DNA of 64,000 nucleotides from Pseudomaricurvus sp. HS19 (lineage in GTDB: Bacteria > Pseudomonadota > Gammaproteobacteria > Pseudomonadales > Cellvibrionaceae). Both the position numbers and the translations under genes were made by a program. Shown one piece after another: positions 24,777-35,454 of the stretch. Position 1 is the stretch's first letter. Each line of letters starts with the position of its first letter. The notes under the pieces were generated by a model, which made no database searches, had not been told where the DNA came from, and saw only the letters and a program-made list of their open reading frames with translations. Where the stretch lies: NCBI RefSeq assembly GCF_009857815.1, contig NZ_WVVW01000001.1:434001-498000 (forward strand). Reading direction: 5' to 3'.

Positions 24777-24894
24777 GCGCACATACATTATCAAGGTGTC
24801 GTCAGCGGACGGCACAGCTGTGAAATAATATCCCGTGTAGTCTCCGGGCCCGCTATAGCGAGAGGCAGGAGCGGCACTGAAAATGGAGTTCGCA

Positions 24895-25824
24895 ATGCGA
24901 GAGTGGTTAACCGTAATTATCGTACTGTTGATCGTTGCGGTGTTGTTGGATGGTTGGCGGCGGATGCGTCACACGCGTCGCCATTCCCTGAAAATGTCAC
25001 GTAACGTCAAGCGTATGGATGATCGCCCGGAGCCGGATGGCTTTGGCAGCGAGCTGCCCAATGGCGGCGCGCGGGTGGTGCGTCAGCGCGATGCCAGTGA
25101 TGCCCGTCAGTTCTCCGAGGACTTGAAAGAAAACTTCGTTAAATCCCGGGTAACCCTGGGTAAATCACGCATTCCGGAACAGGTGTCCCTTAACCTGGAC
25201 GAGGAAGTGCCGATGCTGATGGATCCGGTAGATCAGGCCATCGCTGAAGCCGAGCTGCGGGAGCAGGAGGAGTTCGAGCCTGCGCTGGGCAACGTCGACA
25301 GCCTGGACGATGAGCTGGGTTCACCCCGGGTGGTGCGTGAAGCTGCGCGGCCGGAGGAATATCCGGAGCCGGAGGAGCCCACCGCCGAGAGTGATGCCGA
25401 AGAGGTGATTATCATCAATGTGATGTCAGTGGGCGATGAGCGTTTTCAGGGCCAGGACCTTCTGGAAGTGGTTTTGCGCAGTGGTATGCGCTTTGGTGAT
25501 ATGCAGATATTCCATCGTCACGAGCATGAAGACGGTGAGGGCTCGCTGCTGTTCAGTATGGTCAACATGGTGGTGCCCGGCACGTTTGATCTCGCGGCCA
25601 TGGATGAGTTTGAAACACCCGGGGTCAGCCTGTTTATGACCCTGCCCATGCAATCCAGCAGTATGGATGCCTTTAACCTGATGGTGGATACCGCCAAAGC
25701 CATCGCCAGCAACCTGGGTGGCGAACTGAAAGACGAGCAGCGCAGTGTGATGACCATGCAGACCATTGAACACTGCCGCCAGCGCATTCGCGATTTTGAA
25801 AGAAAGCAATTGTCCCGGGGCTGA
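24895..25824 (+). CDS. zipA: Cell division protein ZipA
   Basis: Bitopic membrane protein that tethers FtsZ to the inner membrane. An N-terminal helix (MREWLTVIIVLLIVAVLLDG) is followed by a basic stretch, an acidic/proline-rich linker (about 100-165) and the FtsZ-binding domain (about 170-305: GDMQIFHRHEHEDGEGSLLF, PGVSLFMTLPM). The frame opens at an ATG at 24883, but the ATG at 24895 has the better-spaced Shine-Dalgarno (ggag, 7 nt) and puts the helix at the very N-terminus as in known ZipA. 309 aa. Confidence 0.94.
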   Translation: MREWLTVIIVLLIVAVLLDGWRRMRHTRRHSLKMSRNVKRMDDRPEPDGFGSELPNGGARVVRQRDASDARQFSEDLKENFVKSRVTLGKSRIPEQVSLNLDEEVPMLMDPVDQAIAEAELREQEEFEPALGNVDSLDDELGSPRVVREAARPEEYPEPEEPTAESDAEEVIIINVMSVGDERFQGQDLLEVVLRSGMRFGDMQIFHRHEHEDGEGSLLFSMVNMVVPGTFDLAAMDEFETPGVSLFMTLPMQSSSMDAFNLMVDTAKAIASNLGGELKDEQRSVMTMQTIEHCRQRIRDFERKQLSRG

Positions 25825-25859
25825 CCCTGTCAGCCACGTGGCAGAGTGGCGCACTGTGA

Positions 25860-27950
<2,091 letters not shown>

Positions 27951-27986
27951 GAATGTGAGGATTAAGTGCATGGGGGATCGTCTGCA

Positions 27987-28589
27987 GTGAGGGTTCAGTG
28001 GCTGTTGGTCGTTGTGTTCGGGGTGTTGGTGAGTGGTTGTGTCACCAGCCCGCCCCGCCAGATCGATAACATCTGCGATATCTTTGATGAAAAGAGCGGC
28101 TGGTACGACGATGCGAAAGAGGCCAGTGACAGGTGGGGAGTTTCCATTCCGGTTATGATGGCGATCATCTACCAGGAATCCCGTTTTCAACCCAAGGCCA
28201 AGCCACCCCGCACCAAAATCCTGTGGATCTTCCCGGGGCCACGCAAGAGCAGTGCTTACGGTTTTGCCCAGGCCAAGGACGAGACCTGGGACTGGTATAA
28301 GGATCAGGCCGGGAGCTGGGGCGCCGACCGCGACGATTTTGCCGATGCTGTGGATTTTGTGGGCTGGTACAGCCATGTCAGTAACAAACGCAGTAAGATA
28401 TCCAAGAACGATCCCTACCGGCTCTACCTGGCGTACCACGAAGGACACGGGGGGTATAACCGCGGGACGTATCGTAAAAAGCCCTGGCTGCAATCGGTGG
28501 CCAAAAAGGTCTCTTCCCGGGCGGCAATCTATCAGCGACAGCTGGTCAAATGCGAAGAGCGCCTGCAGGGCGGCTGGTGGTTTTTTTGA
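27987..28589 (+). CDS. Lipoprotein with lytic-transglycosylase (SLT) fold
   Basis: About 200 aa. A lipobox VLVSGC near residue 18 makes it a lipoprotein. The mature part carries MMAIIYQESRFQP, whose Glu matches the catalytic Glu of SLT-family transglycosylases, then SSAYGFAQAKDETWDWY and LAYHEGHGGYNRGTY, in line with goose-lysozyme-like enzymes. It probably cleaves peptidoglycan at the envelope. I chose GTG at 27987 because it gives a compact signal peptide; the ATG at 27970 is possible. It follows ligA by 36 bp. Confidence 0.78.
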   Translation: MRVQWLLVVVFGVLVSGCVTSPPRQIDNICDIFDEKSGWYDDAKEASDRWGVSIPVMMAIIYQESRFQPKAKPPRTKILWIFPGPRKSSAYGFAQAKDETWDWYKDQAGSWGADRDDFADAVDFVGWYSHVSNKRSKISKNDPYRLYLAYHEGHGGYNRGTYRKKPWLQSVAKKVSSRAAIYQRQLVKCEERLQGGWWFF

Positions 28590-28625
28590 GTAAGGAGGCA
28601 GGGCCTCCGCTGATTGAGTAGCTCT

Positions 28626-29051
28626 ATGGATCAGGAATCAATCGTGTACGGCTGTATCAAGGATGTTGCTTTCAGGGAGGGCGATGCGGTGCGCCGTCGC
28701 GCCAACCGTGAAGCGATGCTGAGCCTGCCTCATGCCGACGAATGGCCGTTTCTCAGTCAGGAGATGTTCGCCATCCCCCGTATTGAAGTGGATCAGTCCA
28801 ACTACCAGACCGAAGTTATGCACTTCGGTGCCTCCTACCAGGCGGTTGAGTATGAGTGGGAACAGTGGATTGAACAGTTTGAGCGTCTGTTAAGTCGCAT
28901 GTACTGGGTTTCTGCCACTGTGCATTTGGAAACAGAGCTTTCCGGAACCCACACTTTCACCTGGGAATCCTCCGGCAACTGGCATGAGCCGGGGTCCGGG
29001 GATATGCAGATCCGCTGTGAATGGAGCCACGAGGGTCGCTTGCGGCTCTAG
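28626..29051 (+). CDS. Conserved-looking hypothetical protein
   Basis: 141-aa soluble protein that I do not recognise. It is rich in Trp, Glu and aromatic residues (YEWEQWIEQFERLLSRMYW; TFTWESSGNWHEPGSGDMQI) and has no signal peptide, membrane segment or cysteine pair. The beta-rich C-terminal third contrasts with a helical middle. ATG at 28626 without a clear Shine-Dalgarno; a TTG at 28614 is also in frame. Coding is supported by codon usage like its neighbours and tight packing between genes on the same strand. Confidence 0.65.
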   Translation: MDQESIVYGCIKDVAFREGDAVRRRANREAMLSLPHADEWPFLSQEMFAIPRIEVDQSNYQTEVMHFGASYQAVEYEWEQWIEQFERLLSRMYWVSATVHLETELSGTHTFTWESSGNWHEPGSGDMQIRCEWSHEGRLRL

Positions 29052-29140
29052 TCTTTTTGTTCCGCCCGGGCTCCTGATCCCCAAACCGAATTTCAGGCCT
29101 GAACCCGAATTCCTGAACAAAGCCCTACAGGTTGTCACCG

Positions 29141-29992
29141 ATGTTGTTCGATACCGCAGGCAGCGATGAGCTGCTCTCACGCCACTACAAGCTCGCGTTT
29201 TTCGATATTGATGGCACCTTACTGGGACTGGACGGTAACTACAGCCAGCGGGTGAAGGATGCGGTTCTTGCGCTGAGGCAGGCGGGTATCCGCACCGCCG
29301 TGGCTTCGGGGCGCCCCCGTTTTGCTGCGGACTTCCTGATAGACCAACTGCAGTTGCGTGACGCCGGCCTGTTCTATACCGGCGCTCTGGTGCAGGAGCC
29401 CGCCGGCGACGTGCTGGCCCTGCACAGTCTCGACGATGACATCGTGCAGGCATTGGTAATGAATGGGCGCGAGCAGGGTCTCTATACTGAAGTCTGCGGG
29501 CTCAATGAATTTTTCGTGGACCAGCTTACAGAGCTTGGCATGCTGCATGCGGAGCACCTGCGGGTGACGCCGGTGGAGACCGACCTGCTGGCGTTACGGG
29601 GCCGGTTTCCGGTCATAAAAATCCTGTTTGCAGCACACAACGCCGAAGAGCAATTGCGCCTGCAGGCCCTGGAGCAGAAATTTCCGCAGCTGGTTTTTGC
29701 CTACGCCAAGATGGCTGCCAAACCCGATTGGCTATTCGCCAGTGTTATCAGTGGCGCAGCCTGCAAGCAGCAGGCGTTTGACCTGTTGCTGGCCTATCAC
29801 GGTGTGTCGGCCGATGAGGTGATGAGTTTCGGTGACGCCCAGTCCGATATGATTTTCCTGCAGCGAGCCGGTTTGGGTGTGGCGTTGGGAAACGCAGCCC
29901 CGGAGGTGCAGGCGGTTGCCAGCATGGTCACCAGCCCGGTGTGGGAAGACGGGGTCGCAGAGGTGATTGAGCGTCACCTGCAGCTGCGTTAA
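29141..29992 (+). CDS. HAD-superfamily hydrolase (Cof type, IIB)
   Basis: 283-aa phosphatase of the HAD IIB/Cof subfamily. Motif I FFDIDGTLLG (nucleophile Asp), motif II TAVASGRPRF, a Lys in the IIB cap/motif III region (KMAAKPDWLF), and motif IV SFGDAQSDMIFLQRAG. The usual GDxxND reads GDAQSD here, a conservative variation. The family dephosphorylates sugar phosphates or cofactors; the substrate here is unknown. ATG at 29141 preferred over an upstream TTG at 29132. Confidence 0.85.
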   Translation: MLFDTAGSDELLSRHYKLAFFDIDGTLLGLDGNYSQRVKDAVLALRQAGIRTAVASGRPRFAADFLIDQLQLRDAGLFYTGALVQEPAGDVLALHSLDDDIVQALVMNGREQGLYTEVCGLNEFFVDQLTELGMLHAEHLRVTPVETDLLALRGRFPVIKILFAAHNAEEQLRLQALEQKFPQLVFAYAKMAAKPDWLFASVISGAACKQQAFDLLLAYHGVSADEVMSFGDAQSDMIFLQRAGLGVALGNAAPEVQAVASMVTSPVWEDGVAEVIERHLQLR

Positions 29993-30060
29993 CCCGGATC
30001 GTGTTTGCTTTACCCCGTCGTCTTGTGCGGCGGGTAGTATCAGTTTCTACAGGTGTGTGT

Positions 30061-30291
30061 ATGTTATTTGGTTTTCGCCGCAAGTCCCGTCCCGCATTCG
30101 GGGTGGCCATGGTTGCCAGTCTGGCGTTTATTGCCCTGGCCATCTGGGGCTGGAATGTGCCGGTCGATCAGATTCTTTCGATTTTACTGGCATGCCTGCT
30201 GTTGATTGTCGGGCTGGTACTGGTCTCCGCGGCACTGATCGTGGGACTCAAATTATTGCGGCGCCTGCTGCGCAAGCCTCCAGAGCGCTGA
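30061..30291 (+). CDS. Small two-span membrane protein
   Basis: 76-aa protein, MLFGFRRKSRPAFG followed by two hydrophobic helices (about 14-31 and 36-60) and a basic end (LKLLRRLLRKPPER). Not recognised. The positive ends on both sides suggest cytoplasmic termini. ATG at 30061 has the weak Shine-Dalgarno aggtg; an in-frame GTG lies upstream at 30001. It sits directly before the PsrA-type operator. Confidence 0.6.
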   Translation: MLFGFRRKSRPAFGVAMVASLAFIALAIWGWNVPVDQILSILLACLLLIVGLVLVSAALIVGLKLLRRLLRKPPER

Positions 30292-30326
30292 CCGCGATCC
30301 TGGCGGTGTGAGAAAAAGTCTGAATC

Positions 30327-30361
30327 AACCATTTCAAACGGTCGTTTGAAATGGTTATACT
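30327..30361 (+). promoter_or_regulatory. PsrA-type operator within acyl-CoA dehydrogenase promoter
   Basis: Perfect inverted repeat of 14 bp arms: AACCATTTCAAACG (30327-30340), gt, CGTTTGAAATGGTT (30343-30356). Its core CAAAC-GGTC-GTTTG (30335-30348) fits the published PsrA motif [G/C]AAAC-N2-4-GTTT[G/C]. A TATACT -10 follows at 30356-30361 with TTCAAA 17 bp upstream as -35, so bound protein would block the promoter. The next gene is the acyl-CoA dehydrogenase at 30541. A psrA gene is present at 51959. Confidence 0.75.
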
Positions 30362-30540
30362 GAGGCGCGTTTGATCGGTGAGCCTTCTCTGTGCACCGCC
30401 TGCCAGGGCGCAGCGAGGGGAAAGTTGCTCCGGTCATCAGGGCGATAGCGTCGTTTAATGGAAATTTTTTGCGCCTCAGACGTCAAATCGCGTATACATT
30501 TACCAACAACACGCCAATTGAGTTGTGAGAGGTTATCGGG

Positions 30541-32325
30541 ATGACAGATTACAAAGCTCCACTGCGGGATACCCAATTCACCCTGTTTGAATTGCTGGAC
30601 TACGAGCAGCACTGGCAAAGCCTGCCCAGCTACGGTGATACCGGTGCCGACATCGCCAATGCCATCCTGGAAGAGAGCGCCAAGTTTTGTGAAAACGTAC
30701 TGGGCCCCATCAATCAGAGCGGCGATGCCGAAGGCTGCAGCTGGCAAGATGGTGAGGTTACAACGCCCAAGGGCTTCAAGGAGGCCTACCATCAGTACGT
30801 GGAGGCGGGCTGGCCATCCATCAGTCATGATGTTGAGTACGGTGGCCAGGGGTTGCCACCTTCGCTGGGAATGGCGGTAAATGAAATGTCCGGCACTGCC
30901 AACTGGTCCTGGGCCATGTATCCCGGCCTCTCCCATGGCGCGATGAATACCATTGATGCCCATGGCACCGAAGAGCAGAAGCAAACCTACCTCACCAAAT
31001 TGATCAGTGGCCACTGGACCGGCACCATGTGCCTTACCGAGCCTCACTGTGGCACAGACCTGGGTATCCTGCGCACCAAAGCAACACCCAATGCTGACGG
31101 CTCTTACGCTATCAGCGGTACCAAGATCTTTATCTCCGCCGGCGAGCACGACATGGCGGACAACATCATCCACATTGTGCTGGCCCGTCTGCCGGATGCG
31201 CCTCCCGGCACCAAGGGTATCTCGCTCTTTATTGTGCCCAAATTCAATGTGAACCCGGACGGCACTCCGGGTGAGCGCAATGCGGTCAGCTGTGGATCCA
31301 TCGAACACAAGATGGGTATCAAGGCTTCCGCCACCTGCGTGATGAATTTTGATGGTGCCAAAGGTTACCTGATTGGCCCTCCCAATCGCGGCCTCAACTG
31401 CATGTTTACCTTTATGAATACCGCGCGTCTTGGAACCGCCATGCAGGGCGTGGCCCATGCCGAGCTGGGTTTCCAGAAGTCGCTGGCCTACACCAGGGAG
31501 CGGCTGCAGATGCGCTCTCTCAGTGGTGCCAAAAATCCGGATGGCCCTGCAGATCCCATCATTGTGCATCCGGATGTACGCCGTATGCTGCTGACCCAGA
31601 AGGCCATCGCCGAAGGTGGTCGTATGCTGCTCGCCTACTGCGGCAAACTGGTGGACATTGTTGCCGATGGGGACGAGGCCGCCAGTAAGGAGGCCGATGG
31701 TAAACTCTCTTACCTGACACCGATTGCCAAGGCTTTCCTGACCGAGGCGGGTTTCGAGTCTGCCAACCTTGGCATGCAGTGTTTCGGTGGCCACGGCTAT
31801 ATCGCTGAGTGGGGCGTGGAGCAGAACGTACGCGATGCGCGTATCGCCATGATCTACGAGGGTACTACCGGTGTGCAGGCTCTGGACCTGTTGGGTCGCA
31901 AGGTACTTATGAGCCAGGGCGAAATCATGAAGCCCTTTACCAAAGAGGTGCACAAGTTCTGCAAGGCCAATGAAGGCTCTCCTCATGTGGAAGCGCTGGC
32001 GAAGGTTAACCAGCAGCTGGGCGAGCTGACCATGCATGTGGGTATGCTGGCGCTGGAAAATCCCGATGAGGTAGGCGCCGCCTCGGTGGATTACCTGATG
32101 TACTCCGGATACTTTGTCATGGGCTACCTGTGGGCGATGGCGGCACTGAAGGCGCAGCAGGCTCTGGATGAGGGGCGGGGAGACAGCGCTTTCTATACTG
32201 CCAAGATCCGCACCGCCAACTTCTATTTTGCGCGCATACTGCCGCGCACCGCTGGCTTGGCGGAAACCATCAAGGCTGGTGCTGCATCCTTGATGGAAAT
32301 GGACGACGACGCCTTCGCATTTTGA
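30541..32325 (+). CDS. Acyl-CoA dehydrogenase (FadE-type, long form)
   Basis: 594-aa flavoenzyme for the first step of beta-oxidation, of the long acyl-CoA dehydrogenase class with an extra C-terminal domain (about 470-590). FAD/substrate motifs are MCLTEPHCGTDLG and KIFISAGEHD. The catalytic base region is GYIAEWGVEQNVRDARIAMIYEGTTGVQ, with Glu in YEG. It is monocistronic behind the PsrA-type operator, with a leader of about 170 nt. It begins a run of lipid genes. The chain-length preference cannot be read. Confidence 0.93.
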   Translation: MTDYKAPLRDTQFTLFELLDYEQHWQSLPSYGDTGADIANAILEESAKFCENVLGPINQSGDAEGCSWQDGEVTTPKGFKEAYHQYVEAGWPSISHDVEYGGQGLPPSLGMAVNEMSGTANWSWAMYPGLSHGAMNTIDAHGTEEQKQTYLTKLISGHWTGTMCLTEPHCGTDLGILRTKATPNADGSYAISGTKIFISAGEHDMADNIIHIVLARLPDAPPGTKGISLFIVPKFNVNPDGTPGERNAVSCGSIEHKMGIKASATCVMNFDGAKGYLIGPPNRGLNCMFTFMNTARLGTAMQGVAHAELGFQKSLAYTRERLQMRSLSGAKNPDGPADPIIVHPDVRRMLLTQKAIAEGGRMLLAYCGKLVDIVADGDEAASKEADGKLSYLTPIAKAFLTEAGFESANLGMQCFGGHGYIAEWGVEQNVRDARIAMIYEGTTGVQALDLLGRKVLMSQGEIMKPFTKEVHKFCKANEGSPHVEALAKVNQQLGELTMHVGMLALENPDEVGAASVDYLMYSGYFVMGYLWAMAALKAQQALDEGRGDSAFYTAKIRTANFYFARILPRTAGLAETIKAGAASLMEMDDDAFAF

Positions 32326-32616
32326 TGGTTATGACACAGGTCGCGTGCTCTGCTGTGCGCGGCCTGTGTCGCTCCGGTTGCTGCTTCGCCGGAGTTGGCG
32401 GTCGGTTACGTTACCGATCGGTGCTGCATTAGCCGGCTGTCAATGCCTGCCCATGACACCTCAGTGGGTTGTGATCACGGCGCTGCAGCAGGTCGTAAAT
32501 AAAGGTAGTATCGGTTATTGAGTTATCCCGGACAGCAGGTTACAGCCACAGTTGTCGCCATCCGGTTTTAATCGTGGGGCGACGCCAGGGAATGCAGAGA
32601 ATCAAATGGGGGCGAT
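32326..32616. other. Intergenic region before acyl-CoA synthetase
   Basis: 291 bp without a gene. Two adjacent stem-loops follow the dehydrogenase stop: GACACAGG/CCTGTGTC (32333-32370) and CTCCGG/CCGGAG (about 32372-32395), without T tracts. Further on is a short inverted repeat TCGGT-N6-ACCGA near 32404-32419. I see no PsrA-type site here. Confidence 0.5.
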
Positions 32617-34248
32617 ATGAATAAGAACGATATGCGGTCAATTCCCGAGACAGTCTGGGACGCCTTTGGGCAGTTCAGGGACAAGCCTGCTTTCACCTGT
32701 ATGGGGAAAACCCTCACGTACAGAGAGATGCAGGAATACAGCGAACAGTTCGCCAGTTTTTTGCAGCACCATACCAGTTTACAGCCCGGTGACCGGGTGG
32801 CGGTGCAGCTGCCCAATTTGCTGCAGTACCCGGTGGTCATGTTCGGAATTCTGCGCGCCGGTATGATTCTGGTAAATACCAACCCGCTGTACACCGAGCG
32901 CGAGCTGGAACACCAGTTGAACGACGCCGGTGCCAAGGCGCTGGTGGTGTTTGCCAACCTCGCCAATACCGCCGCCAATGTGATTCACAAAACCTCTGTG
33001 GAAACGGTGGTGGTAACCGATATTGCCGACCTGCACGGCTTCCCTAAACGACCCTTGATTAACGGTGTGGTTCGCTACCTGAAACGAATGGTGCCGGCGT
33101 ACCATTTCCCATCCCAGATCACCATGCGCCGGGCTCTGGCATTGGGTCGCCAGCAAGCGGCGACAGCAGCGGAGGTGCAGCCGGAGGATGTGGCTGTATT
33201 GCAATACACCGGCGGTACCACCGGTGTCGCCAAGGGCGCCATGCTCACACACGCCAATATTGTGGCCAATATGCACCAGACCCAGGAGCGCATTGGCGAG
33301 CTGAACGGTGTCGGGGTAGAGACCTATGCGGCGCCATTGCCGCTCTATCACATCTACGCCTTCACCATTCACTGCATGATGCTGGTGAATACCGGCAACC
33401 ACAGCATCCTGATTCCCAACCCCCGCGACCTGGCATCGCTGGTCAGTGCTATAAAGCCTTTCCGGTTGACCGGCTTTGTGGGGCTTAACACCTTGTTTAA
33501 CGGGCTCTGTCACAACAACGGTTTTCAGGCGCTGGACTTCTCCAAACTGAAAATTACCGCGTCAGGTGGTATGGCGTTGACGGCTGATGTGGCCAAACTG
33601 TGGGAGAAGGTGACCGGCTGCAAGGTTACAGAAGGCTACGGCATGACCGAGACCTCACCGGTGATTTCTGCCAATTTCCCCAGCAATATTCACCCGGGAA
33701 CCGTCGGTCCGGCAGTGCGGGATACCGAAGTGCGGGTGCTTGATGAAGCGGGTACCGTTTTGCCGGTGGGCCAGGTGGGGGAACTGGAAGTCAAAGGCCC
33801 GCAAGTCATGAAAGGTTACTGGCAGCGGCCGGACGAGACTGCCCAGGTGATGGACGCTGAGGGCTGGTTGAAAACCGGTGATATGGCGGTCCTGGATGAG
33901 GAGGGGTATATCCGAATTGTGGATCGCAAGAAGGATATGATCATTGTCTCCGGGTTTAACGTTTACCCCAATGAGGTTGAGGACGAGATCACGCAACATC
34001 CCGGCGTGCTGGAAGCTGCAGTGATTGGTGTGCCCAGCGACAAAACCGGAGAGGCTGTGAAGCTGTTTGTGGTGCGGCGGGACCCGTCACTCACTATCGA
34101 AGATGTTATCGGCTTCTGCCGTGAGCGTATGACCGCCTACAAGGTGCCGCACCTGATCGAATTCCGGGATGAGCTGCCCAAGTCCAATGTGGGCAAGGTG
34201 TTACGTCGTGAACTGAAGGATCAGGAAATGCGCCGTCGTGGCAAGTGA
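32617..34248 (+). CDS. Long-chain acyl-CoA synthetase (AMP-binding)
   Basis: 543-aa ANL-family ligase that activates fatty acids to acyl-CoA. The phosphate loop is YTGGTTGVAKGAMLTHANI (about 199-217), the A5 motif GYGMTETSPV, the A7 motif KTGDMAVLDEEGYIRIVDR and the A8 hinge KKDMIIVSGFNVYPNEVE. The C-terminal catalytic Lys is in LPKSNVGKVLRRELK. FadD-like. It follows the acyl-CoA dehydrogenase and precedes a patatin lipase, so the three form a fatty-acid release and catabolism block. Confidence 0.93.
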   Translation: MNKNDMRSIPETVWDAFGQFRDKPAFTCMGKTLTYREMQEYSEQFASFLQHHTSLQPGDRVAVQLPNLLQYPVVMFGILRAGMILVNTNPLYTERELEHQLNDAGAKALVVFANLANTAANVIHKTSVETVVVTDIADLHGFPKRPLINGVVRYLKRMVPAYHFPSQITMRRALALGRQQAATAAEVQPEDVAVLQYTGGTTGVAKGAMLTHANIVANMHQTQERIGELNGVGVETYAAPLPLYHIYAFTIHCMMLVNTGNHSILIPNPRDLASLVSAIKPFRLTGFVGLNTLFNGLCHNNGFQALDFSKLKITASGGMALTADVAKLWEKVTGCKVTEGYGMTETSPVISANFPSNIHPGTVGPAVRDTEVRVLDEAGTVLPVGQVGELEVKGPQVMKGYWQRPDETAQVMDAEGWLKTGDMAVLDEEGYIRIVDRKKDMIIVSGFNVYPNEVEDEITQHPGVLEAAVIGVPSDKTGEAVKLFVVRRDPSLTIEDVIGFCRERMTAYKVPHLIEFRDELPKSNVGKVLRRELKDQEMRRRGK

Positions 34249-34276
34249 TGGTGAATCGCTGCAACAGGAGCACTGA

Positions 34277-35419
34277 ATGCCCACCAATGCGCTGATTCTG
34301 TCGGGTGGAGGTGCCCGGGCTGCCTATCAGGTAGGTGTGCTGAATGCGGTTAATGAACTGTTGCCTGCGGGCGTACACAACCCGTTCCCGGTCATCTGTG
34401 GTACATCCGCCGGTGCCCTCAACGCGTTGGCGCTGGCCACCCACACCGGCAGTTTCTACGAGGCGTCGAAAGACCTGGAGAAGATCTGGGGTGAACTGCA
34501 GACGCAAAAGGTGTTTCGGACCCGCTGGCGGGACCTGCTGGGTGGTGGCGGGCGCCTGCTGACTTCCCTGTTCAATGAAGGCGTCGGTAAAGGCAAGTCC
34601 ATTGCCTTGCTGGACAATGCCCCGTTGCGGGAATTCGCCGATCGCCATATCAACTTCCCTCAACTGGACGCCGGTATTCAGAAGGGCGACCTGAAAGCTG
34701 TTTGTGTTACCGCCATGAACTACAGCAGCGGTGAGTCCATGAGCTTTTTCCAGGGTGACCCTTCGGTGAAGGAGTGGCGTCGGTACCGGCGCACCGGTGT
34801 CAAAGCACAGTTGTCACTGGATCACCTGATGGCGTCGTCTGCCATTCCGGGCATTTTCCCCGCCATACGTTTGGGACGTGATTACTTTGGTGACGGAGCC
34901 TTGCGTCAGGTCGCGCCGATCAGCCCGGCGCTGCACATGGGCGCGGACAGGATCTTTATTGTTGGTGTTTCCGGTAACCGTAACCCGGTGCACTGGGCCA
35001 AGCCGAAATTGCGTGCACGTCATTCGCCTTCCATTGGCCAGGTCTTTGGCCATTTGTTCAGCAGCGCGTTTATTGACAGTTTTGAAGGGGATATCGAGCA
35101 CCTGGAGCGGGTCAATCACCTGCTCAGGCTGGTACCGGAAAAGATACTGCAGGAGCAGGGCGTAAAACTGAAGCCGGTGGACACGCTGATTATCTCACCC
35201 AGCAAGGAACTGGATAAAATGGCGGGTCGGCGAATCCGCCATATGCCTCGTTCGGTGCGCTTTTTCTTTCGCGCCACAGGTGCTACCACCAAGGGTGGCG
35301 GTGCGACCACCAGCAGCTACCTGCTGTTTGAAAAGCCCTACATTGATGACCTGATCGAGCTGGGTTACCAGGACGCCATGTGGGAGAAGGAGCAGATACA
35401 GGCGTTTTTCCAGGTCTGA
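34277..35419 (+). CDS. Patatin-like phospholipase
   Basis: 380-aa patatin-family lipid acyl hydrolase. The oxyanion hole is LSGGGARAAYQVGVL (about 8-22), the nucleophile elbow GTSAGALNAL has catalytic Ser (about 41), and the dyad Asp is in FGDGALRQVAPISPA (about 210). No signal peptide, so cytoplasmic. It begins 28 bp after the acyl-CoA synthetase stop and is probably cotranscribed. It could feed fatty acids to the synthetase; that link is inference. Confidence 0.9.
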   Translation: MPTNALILSGGGARAAYQVGVLNAVNELLPAGVHNPFPVICGTSAGALNALALATHTGSFYEASKDLEKIWGELQTQKVFRTRWRDLLGGGGRLLTSLFNEGVGKGKSIALLDNAPLREFADRHINFPQLDAGIQKGDLKAVCVTAMNYSSGESMSFFQGDPSVKEWRRYRRTGVKAQLSLDHLMASSAIPGIFPAIRLGRDYFGDGALRQVAPISPALHMGADRIFIVGVSGNRNPVHWAKPKLRARHSPSIGQVFGHLFSSAFIDSFEGDIEHLERVNHLLRLVPEKILQEQGVKLKPVDTLIISPSKELDKMAGRRIRHMPRSVRFFFRATGATTKGGGATTSSYLLFEKPYIDDLIELGYQDAMWEKEQIQAFFQV

Positions 35420-35454
35420 TGCCGGGTCATGGCCCGGGGCAGGACGGGCGTCTG

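Noticed and set aside
30355-32037. 560-aa minus-strand frame over the acyl-CoA dehydrogenase
   Set aside because: Antisense shadow; the plus strand has all dehydrogenase motifs and its own promoter.
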